Below are positions 56,951-64,000 of a stretch of DNA of 64,000 nt, piece by piece. Made by a program: the position numbers and the translations under genes. This DNA comes from Zygnema cylindricum. Taxonomy: Eukaryota > Streptophyta > Zygnematophyceae > Zygnematales > Zygnemataceae. The stretch is from the NCBI GenBank assembly GCA_037447655.1, contig JBBHKE010003125.1:226316-290315 (forward strand), given 5' to 3'. The number at the start of each line of letters is the position of its first letter. Positions within the stretch are counted from its first letter, which is position 1. The notes beneath the pieces are model-generated. The model saw only the letters and a program-made list of their open reading frames with translations. It did no database searches and was not told where the DNA came from.

Positions 56951-57804
56951 TGAAGGATCGTTAAAATTCTGAGCTCACTTACAAACAAATTATGTAAGAG
57001 CATTCACATTACAAAACATTAAATCAACATTGAGACATTGCGGAAATTTTCTCATATTAATAAAATCAAATTACAAATTTTGCTCTTTTATCTCTTTGTC
57101 TCTATTCCTTCTTGTGTTCCTTGCTTGATTAATTGATTACACCATTTCATGGTGTCCCTTAAACCTAATACCCATGGCGTGACACGTGTGACGTGCGCCG
57201 CCAAGAAGCCTCTAAAAATCTGCCACTTGTCCGCATATTAAATTAGAACACGCTAAATTTCAATAAGGACTCAAACATAGCAAAACGACAAACCAAAACG
57301 AAAGTACTAGACAAATCTATAAGTGCTATCGTACTAAACTAAACGTATGACAACTCTAGACGCGAAATGAATTTGTCGTTTCGTTTCGTCTAGAGTTGAT
57401 CATTCGTTAGTTAGATACGATAGCACTATAGGTATCTATACTCGTTTGGTTTGTTTTGCTATGTTTGAGTCCTTATTGAAATTTAGCGTGTTCTAGCTTA
57501 ATCTGCGGACAGGTGCCAGATTTCTAGAGGCTTCTTGGCGGAGCACGCTCACACGTGTCACGCTATGGATGGTATTGTATTTAAGGGACACCATGAAATG
57601 GTGTAATCAATTAATCAAGCAAGGAACACAAGAAGGAATAGAGACAAAGAGATAAAAGAGCAAAATTTGTAATTTCGGATTTTTATTAATATGAGAAATT
57701 TCCGCAATGTCTCTTCAATGTTGATTTAATGTTTTGTAATCGGAATGCTTCTGCTGCTATAATTTGTTTGCAAGTGAGCTCAAAATTTATTAACGATCCT
57801 TTCA
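56951..57804. repeat. Head-to-head pair of copia G LTRs forming a large palindrome
   Basis: The right arm (about 57379-57804) is the 5' LTR of copia G, ending CCTTTCA before the primer site. The left arm (56951-57372) is the same sequence inverted, starting TGAAGGATCG. The arms meet at about 57376 with almost no spacer, and the inner ends ACTCTAGACG and CGTCTAGAGT are also paired. Arms differ by scattered substitutions and small indels, so the structure is old. The LTR start is probably TGATCATTCG at 57397. The left arm is not followed by a primer site. Confidence 0.85.
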
Positions 57805-57806
57805 TT

Positions 57807-57818
57807 TGGTATCAGAGC
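57807..57818 (+). promoter_or_regulatory. Copia G primer-binding site
   Basis: TGGTATCAGAGC, two bases after the LTR end. It is the standard complement of the 3' end of plant initiator tRNA-Met. This is a different priming type from copies A, C, D and F. Confidence 0.9.
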
Positions 57819-57861
57819 GGGTAGAGTTCCATTGTGGTATCTCGTTGTCTAGTGTTGGCGC

Positions 57862-60232
57862 ATGGGGGGAAAGAACAAAAATAAGTCCCCTTTCACTCCC
57901 TCTTCAGCTACCCCCGTTTCTAATTTTTGGGAAAATTTGCCGACTCCCGAGGATCCTCTTAAAGAAGAAAAAGAGTTCAGTTTTACCGGAGCCGCATTTG
58001 AGTCATCATTCCCCACAGAATCATTTGATAAAAATAGAGGTGTCGGTGGCTGTATGTTCGACAATCAAATGCGAGAGTATTTGGAGAATTTCATGCGTCG
58101 GATTGATGAGAAATTCTCAGCCGTGGATAGGAGGTTTGATGAATTAACTCACGGTGATCCGGATCCCGATCCGGATGGAGATGATTCCGATGATAGTGAT
58201 GAGGAGGCAAAGAAAGTGAAAGATAAGAGGGGGAAATTTAAGCTTGATGACGATTCCGATTTAGAAGAAGATAGTCAAGGAGGAGTGGAAATGTTTCAGA
58301 TGCCCAGAAAGACCGTCGTATTCAATGGATCGAATTACCTTTCGTGGAATAATTATATTCGAGCTCAATTGATTTTTAGAGGCTTTTGGAAAGTTGTCAA
58401 TGGAGAATAGAAAATGCCGGTTGGAGATGTGAAGGCTCGTCGGTTGTGGAAGCGAAAGAATCTTGCGGCCATCACCGGATTAATGCAAACTTGTTCGGTG
58501 TCCGTGCATGATCATTTCCTCACGCATAGCACTGCACACGGATGTTGGAAGGCGTTGGAATCCCAATTTGAGAGGGGGATCCTAAACAAGGGCCAATATA
58601 TGTTTGCCGATTTTATGCAATTCAAGATGATATCCAACGAATCCTTTGACGATGCCGTGAAGAGATTCAATATCATTGTGGAGCAACTTCTCAACAATGG
58701 GAGAGTGATCACGGAGGAGGACAAAGCAACCAGATTTTTGAATGCATTACCGGATAAGTGGATCCACCTCAAGGAGATTTTACTCGCGAGGGAAAATAAC
58801 ACCTACCAGTTTATTGTGAATTATTTAAAGATAGTGGAGAGTAATCGTGTTAGCTCTTCAAAGGGCTCTTTGAGCCCGGGATCCTTGAATGTGACCGCTC
58901 CCGAATTCGCGGACTTACATTATTTCCGTGGAAGAGGGGGTGGAAAAGAAGGAGGTCTGAGAGGCCGTGGAAAATGGCTTGATAGGGGCGGAAATTGGAG
59001 ACCTCGGTCCGCCCAAAATGATAATAGCAACGTCTTGTGTTTCCGTTGCAACCGGCCCATTCATTTTTCATCTTCTTTTCCGGAAAAGGAGAGAGAATGC
59101 TTCAATTGTGGGAAACTAGGCCACACGAACCAACAATGCTACTCTAAATTTAGTAGCGGAGGAGTAAGAGGCGGTTGCAGTTTCGGTGGTCGCGGTCGCG
59201 GACGTGATTGTGGTCGTGGTTGTGGACGCTATGGCGGCCAAGGCGGCAACCATGGAAATTTTGTTGACTTGGGAAATTTTGAAGGTGGAGAAGGAGGACA
59301 AACGTTCACTTGTCTTCATCTCACTATTGATTCTTTAAGTGACGCACGCGATAACGCACACGAAAAGGAATGGATTATTGACACGGGAGCGTCTCACCAC
59401 GTGTGTACAGACGCTACATTGTTTGCCGACATGCGTTCACTTACCGTACCAAAATTAATTACGGTCGCAAGTGGACAAACTATTACGGTTGGTACCGTAG
59501 GTACCGTTCGATTGAATTTACCTATGTGGGACTGTTTTGGAAATGAAACGATATCCGAAGCACGTTTATTGAACGTCCTATATATTGCGGATGGTTCAGT
59601 GAATCTATTAAGTGTACCTCAAATTCAGCGAGCCGGTGGGAGCGTAGTCGCTAGAGGTGATTCGGCGATTCGCATATATCGCGCCGACGGCAAATTGAAA
59701 AGCGAAGGCGAATTCACCAATTCGATGCATAGTCGACTTCAATGGAGGCGACCTAGGAAGAATGATTGTTCCACGGGCATTCTAAATCAAATCTCGGAAT
59801 TAAAAGGAGATTTAATGTTATGGCACCATCGAATGTGTCACACATCCGAAGGAAATTTGAGGAGAATGATAAAAACGGCATGTGTGAGAGGAGTAGATCT
59901 TGCTACCGGTGAAAAAGTAAATGGTTGCGATGGATGTAGCCAAAGACGACAAATTCGAAAACCACATCCAACTAAGGATGTGAAACATCTATTGGAGCTT
60001 GTACACGTCGATCTATGTGGACAAATTAAGTCGGAGAGCCTCGGTGGAAATCGATATAATATGGTCATCGTTGATGATTATTCAAGATTTTCGTGGGTTC
60101 GATTATTGAACAGGAAATCAGATGCTCTAGAAACTTTTACTGAGTGGCATTCATTTGCCGAAAGACAATGCAAACGGAAATTGAAAGCCATCCGTTCGGA
60201 TAATGGAGGCGAATTTATTAACGATCCTTTCA
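57862..60232 (+). pseudogene. Copia G gag, protease and partial integrase
   Basis: Retrotransposon polyprotein start. ATG 57862 opens a frame with an acidic region (DPDPDPDGDDSDDSDEEAKK). A TAG at 58408-58410 follows, then a long open frame from 58414. Gag includes FNGSNYLSWNNYIRAQLIFR and QFERGILNKGQYMFADFMQF. Two zinc knuckles follow, the first degenerate (CFRCNRPIHF) and the second intact (CFNCGKLGHTNQQC). Next come an Arg/Gly-rich stretch (GGRGRGRDCGRGCGRYGG) and a protease with intact EWIIDTGASHHVC. The integrase starts with the zinc-binding HHRMCHTS and CDGCSQRR and keeps VHVDLCGQ and RSDNGGEFIN. It is cut at 60232, where the frame runs into CCCT repeats. RT and RNase H are absent. Confidence 0.85.
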
Positions 60233-60772
60233 TCTTCCTACCTCCCTCCCTCCCTCCCTCCCTCCCTTCTTCCCTCCCTCCTTCCCAATCTACCCTCCCT
60301 TCCTCCCACTCTGCCTGCCCTCCCTCCCTCCCTCCCTCCCTCCCTCCTTCCCTCTCAATCTGTCCTCCCTACCTTCCTCCCTCCGTTCATCCCACACTCA
60401 CCTCTCTCCCTCCCAATCTGCTCACTTTCTCTCGCAATCTACACTTCCCTCGCACTCTTTCTCCCCCCTCCCTTCCTCCCTCCCCCCCTCTCCATCCCTC
60501 CCAATCTACCCTCCTTCCCTCCTAATCTTCCCCCCCTCTCTCCTTCCCTCCCTCTCAATATCCCTCCCTCCCTCCCTCTCTCCCTCTCTCACTTCCTCCG
60601 TCCTTCCATCCAAATTTGAACTCTCTTCCTACCTACCTCCCTCCCTCCCTCCCTCCCGCCCTCCCCCCTTTCCTCCTCACCCTCTCCCAATATATTCCTC
60701 CCAACTGCCTGCCCTTCTTTTCTCCCTGCCTCTCTCCTCCTTCCATTCTCTCCCTCCCTCCCTCCCTCTAAT
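60233..60772. repeat. CCCT-type pyrimidine array 2
   Basis: Same composition as array 1, beginning TCTTCCTACCTCCC right after the broken copia G end. A segment around 60385-60465 resembles 56225-56310 word by word (CTCACCTCT.TCCCTCCC, CTCGCAATCTAC, CTCTTTCTCCC). The open frame entering from copia G is not a gene here. Confidence 0.85.
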
Positions 60773-60779
60773 GCGTTGA

Positions 60780-61627
60780 CCTTCTTTGAATTCATACAAG
60801 AATTAAAAATCACAAAATATTATAACATTTAATCAATAACTAAAAATACGACGACAACTGAATCAAAATTTCAAAGGTTCTAAATGAAAACTAGCGACAA
60901 CATTTTGTCTTTGCTAGAAGTTGAACCAGCTAGCAGCGATCAAATTGTTTCGTCGCCAGCGACCAGACTTCCTTGGTGCTGAACTTGCCGCCAGCGCCGG
61001 GGTGCTGAACTCACTGCCAGCGCTGGGCGGCGAAAGCCCTGTAAACACCGTCGTCATCCCGGCGCCATGTCGGCGCTTGCCCCTATTACAACATGTCCAC
61101 ATTCAAAAATTTACAATTGAAGAAAAAATAACTATTTTTTAATGTCAAAAATGAATAATGATAAAATCACAATTAAAAAAAAAAAAAATCCATTTCTGTG
61201 TGTCAACATTTAACAATGATAATTATCAGAATTGAAGCAAAAAAAAGACAATACAGTAAATACAAATGCACGATTTGTTGTCCTCAAGCTGTCCACCCTT
61301 CGGAGCCTTAATATGGTCTTACTCTCATCCTCGAGGCGTGGGCATGGCTAATTGTGAAAAAATTTGTGGAAGCTTGAAGCGCGGCTTTAATCAAGCTTTC
61401 AATGGCGGATTCAAACGTGAAATCGATGAACCGTACAAATTTCATTCAAAACTTTGCGCGGGGAAATGAAACATCTATTTTTTTTAAATTTTCGTACATT
61501 ATATCTATACGTTTTATTTTAACGTTTTATCCATACGAAAAGTATTTGCATTTAAAGAAAGATTCAAAATCTTTAAAAGATAACAAAATTTCATAAAAAT
61601 GTCAAAATCCGTACTCATGAGACATCT
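60780..61627. other. Intergenic sequence with a small GC-rich island
   Basis: No gene recognised. 60930-61090 is GC-rich within AT-rich surroundings and holds a 26-28 bp tandem pair (TGCTGAACTTGCCGCCAGCG type). An open stretch at 61266-61469 (ends GGFKREIDEPYKFHSKLCAG) has no family I know. The rest is A/T-rich. Confidence 0.4.
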
Positions 61628-62219
61628 ATGCTCTCTTCCTCCCTCCACCTCTCCCTTTATCTCTCTTTTCCACTCTCCCTCCCTCCCTTTATCTCTCGCT
61701 CCCAAACTATCTATCCTCTTTGTGTCTCCCCTTGCATCCCTCCCCCCTCCCTCCCTCCCTCTTTACTTCCCTCCCTCTATACTTCCCTCCCTCCCTCTCC
61801 TCCAATCTGCCCTCTCTCCTTTCTTGTATTCTTCCTAATATGCTGTCCCTCTCTCCCTCCCTCCTTGCCCTCCCTTCCTCCCTCCCTCTCTTCCTCCCTC
61901 CCTCTCTCTCATTATCCAAATATTTTTCCCTCTCTTTTCTCCCGCCTTACCTCTCTCCTTCTTTCCATCCCTTCCTCCGCCCTCTCTCTCCCTCCCTCTC
62001 TCTCTCCCTCTCTTTTCCCTCTCCCCTTCCCTCCCTCTCTCCCTCCCTCCCCCACTCTCACCCAATCTATCTTCCCTCTATCATTTTATCCCTTCCTCCC
62101 TCCCTCCCAACCCTCTTGCTCTCCCTCTCTCCCTCCCTCCTTCCCAACCCACTTTCTCTCCCTCCGTCCCTCCCTCCCTCCCTTCATCGCTTCTTTTATC
62201 CCTCATTCCCTCCATTTAA
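61628..62219. repeat. CCCT/CTCT pyrimidine array 3
   Basis: CT-rich tract similar to arrays 1 and 2, with more CTCTCT content. The Leu/Pro/Ser open frames on the plus strand are repeat artefacts. Confidence 0.85.
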
Positions 62220-62289
62220 TGTAACCTACCATGATTCTTTGTGGTTGTGTAGTTTTTCATGGTTATTAGCATTAACTATTTTTTAAGAG

Positions 62290-62600
62290 ACCCCATTTCA
62301 TCCCGGGAATGCCATCGATATTTCCAAAGGAGGAAACTTCTTACTTATCATATCGTCATACTACAATTGGTGCTTTCTGCAAAAACGGTGGAGAAAATAT
62401 ATTAACAACCGCATATGTTCACGCTCAAAGGGAAGAAGATGGTGGATTTTTCCTAGATCTACAAGCTTTTGGGAACATATTTGTAACACTATATGGTTGA
62501 ATATCAGCCATAAAGATTGTGACAAACAATGGAAAAGGCATTTTCGTATGGGGTTACTTACAAAAAGTTTGTGCTCATGTTAACACCGTTTATTAAAAAA
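62290..62600 (+). other. Unclassified sequence between array 3 and the transposase
   Basis: A short open stretch (62309-62500) reads FCKNGGENILTTAYVHAQRE and FLDLQAFGNIFVTLYG, ending in TGA. I do not recognise it. A following phrase KIVTNNGKGIFVWGYLQKVC suggests that coding-like sequence continues past the stop. It could be a host gene fragment or extra transposon sequence. Confidence 0.25.
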
Positions 62601-63540
62601 AAAACACACGAGCTATCGAGATGCTATACACGTCAATAAAGCATGTGCTGTAGTGCTTCACCGTTTGGCTCACAACAAGCCTTTAATGGCTTTATCGAAA
62701 ATGTTTTGCATAGGAATTTCAACAATTACTAATTACACTGAAGATATTTGTTCTGCATTGGCGGGTCCCCTTCACAACACTTTTATTCAACGGCCACATG
62801 TACCAAAGTTACAATAAATCATTAATGGTTTCAATGAGTTAACAAGAATATCTCAAATTGGCGGGGTAATTGATGGGACGCACGTCTATTTTTCTAAGCA
62901 ACCAGTAGAAAACACATCTGAGTATTTCTATCGTTTTAGAAGACACAGTGTGACTCTTTAGGTAATCTGCGATCACCGTCTTCTATTTTGGGATGTTTTT
63001 GGTGACCGTCCAGGCTCGACACATGACTCTACAGTATTCCAAGCCTCCTAAATCTACACTAGTCTACGTAACCGCCAAATTCTAAAAGAGTCGGTTGATG
63101 AAATTTGTGGCACTTCAGTTCGGCGCGTGATCATTAGGGATGCCGCGTATCCATTGTCCAATTTTTTGATCAAAGGATATAGAGCAAGAGCTAGTGGAGA
63201 TGCAAGGAAAAAAGCTTTCGATAAAGCATTATCAATTGGGCGGGTTCGTTTAGAAACGGCGTTCGGCATTTTGAAGGGGAGGTTCGAAATGTTGAGGCGT
63301 ATAGCGGTTAAGGAGGAAATGGTTCCTACTGTTGCTGTGGCATGTTGTGTTTTACACAACTTCATCATTCGCAATAGGAAGACATTACCTACACGGTGGA
63401 GGCAATTTCGGATGCCGGATGCAAAAAATGGTGTGACACCACCTTCTCGAGGTGGGAGGAGCACGGCGAGAGACGCGTTATTTCGAAAATTTTGTAACGA
63501 CGATAATGTTGTGGCCGAAGATGATGAAGTGGATGAATGA
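62600..63540 (+). pseudogene. PIF/Harbinger-type transposase
   Basis: DDE transposase of the PIF/Harbinger superfamily (HARBI1-like nuclease). N-terminal helix-turn-helix-like part: VVLHRLAHNKPLMALSKMFC, STITNY. The catalytic acids are Asp in GVIDGTHV, Asp in FGDRPGSTHDSTVFQ and Glu in GRVRLETAFGILKGRFEMLR, all kept. The last open frame (63127-63540) runs to TGA and includes AVACCVLHNFIIRN, typical of the family end. Stops at about 62815, 62959-62961 (TAG where Gln is usual) and 63048 break it. No terminal inverted repeats were identified, and the usual Myb-like partner gene is not seen. Confidence 0.85.
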
Positions 63541-64000
63541 TATTCCTTGAACTGCTACGATTTTGAAAATTTGATTTTTTGTTTTACAATTGGAAACATT
63601 TAAATATTACCAAACACAAAAAAATGGAAAGAAACTTTTGAGGGTAAGTTGCTTGATTTATTTATTCAGCGACATATAATTCTATTTTTAAAGGAATTTA
63701 CATTGTCTCATTGTTCCTTTGTCATGCATTGTTTGTTCCTTTTTGTTCTGTGTTGTTTTTATTCAGAGGAATCTTGAAAGAGTCATTAATTTTTATTATT
63801 ATAATTTATACCAATTAAGTTAATTAATACATGGGTATTTTGTACTTAACTCGGCATTTTGAAGTTTGGTTACAATTAACAAACAATTGCCAACTCCATA
63901 CCATATAATTATCTACATAAAATATTAAAATATCAATAATGTAATAGATGCACGCATTTCTATGCTATAACATAAAGCAACTATCAACGTGCTCCGAACA
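63541..64000. other. AT-rich sequence after the transposase
   Basis: No gene or repeat recognised. It may hold the 3' end of the Harbinger element. Confidence 0.4.

Noticed and set aside
60203-60525. A 703-codon copia G frame continuing into the CCCT array as a real fusion protein
   Set aside because: The join is at a 21-bp sequence shared with the LTR end and the rest is repeat translation; it is a deletion product.

Overview
This window is a eukaryotic, transposon-dominated stretch, most likely from the green-plant lineage. The plant clue is in the primer-binding sites of the retrotransposons. One copia family carries the 15-nt complement of the anticodon region of plant-type initiator tRNA-Met. 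Another carries the standard complement of that tRNA's 3' end (TGGTATCAGAGC). Introns with GT/AG borders, G-box motifs in the LTRs and plant-type Ty1/copia, Ty3/gypsy, hAT and PIF/Harbinger elements agree. A Ty3/gypsy element with a cytosine-5 DNA methyltransferase domain points tentatively to a charophyte alga, because captured methyltransferases have been reported from charophyte retrotransposons; the species is not proven.

Layout. 1-1.8 kb: no gene seen. 1.8-7.5 kb: nested minus-strand fragments of a copia element and a gypsy element with an LTR, plus a decayed solo-like copia LTR. 7.5-13.8 kb: a plus-strand copia element (called C) with all domains and two unlike LTRs. 13.8-19.8 kb: a plus-strand gypsy element with gag, protease, a DNA methyltransferase domain and reverse transcriptase, cut by a copia LTR. 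19.8-25.4 kb: two oppositely oriented copia LTRs around a 298-bp assembly gap, then minus-strand gypsy fragments and LTR. 25.5-32.0 kb: a complete copia element (A) with two 1047-bp LTRs and a 5-bp target duplication inside a CT tract. 32.7-34.4 kb: exons of the best host-gene candidate, a multi-LysM protein. 35.6-38.6 kb: purine/pyrimidine tracts and a cluster of about 223-bp MITEs. 38.6-40.3 kb: hAT transposase remnant (minus). 40.5-44.3 kb: minus-strand copia E without its integrase core. 44.3-49.4 kb: plus-strand copia F, heavily decayed. 49.4-53.1 kb: three direct copies of a CT-rich repeat unit. 54.5-54.9 kb: two exons of a possible secreted or LRR-type protein (minus). 56.2-62.2 kb: three CCCT-type arrays surrounding a head-to-head LTR palindrome and a truncated copia G. 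62.6-63.5 kb: PIF/Harbinger transposase remnant.

How it works together. The copia elements A, B, C, D, E and I are one related family. They share about 0.9-1.3 kb LTRs with an antisense tRNA-like cassette and a CACGTG box. Where the 5' end is present they also share a half-tRNA-type primer site, with the gag reading frame starting inside the LTR and running through that site. Nearly every coding region is broken, and most stops whose ancestral codon can be guessed are one C-to-T or G-to-A step away, as expected from decay of methylated DNA. The most notable find is the methyltransferase domain at 17365-18537 between gypsy protease and reverse transcriptase.
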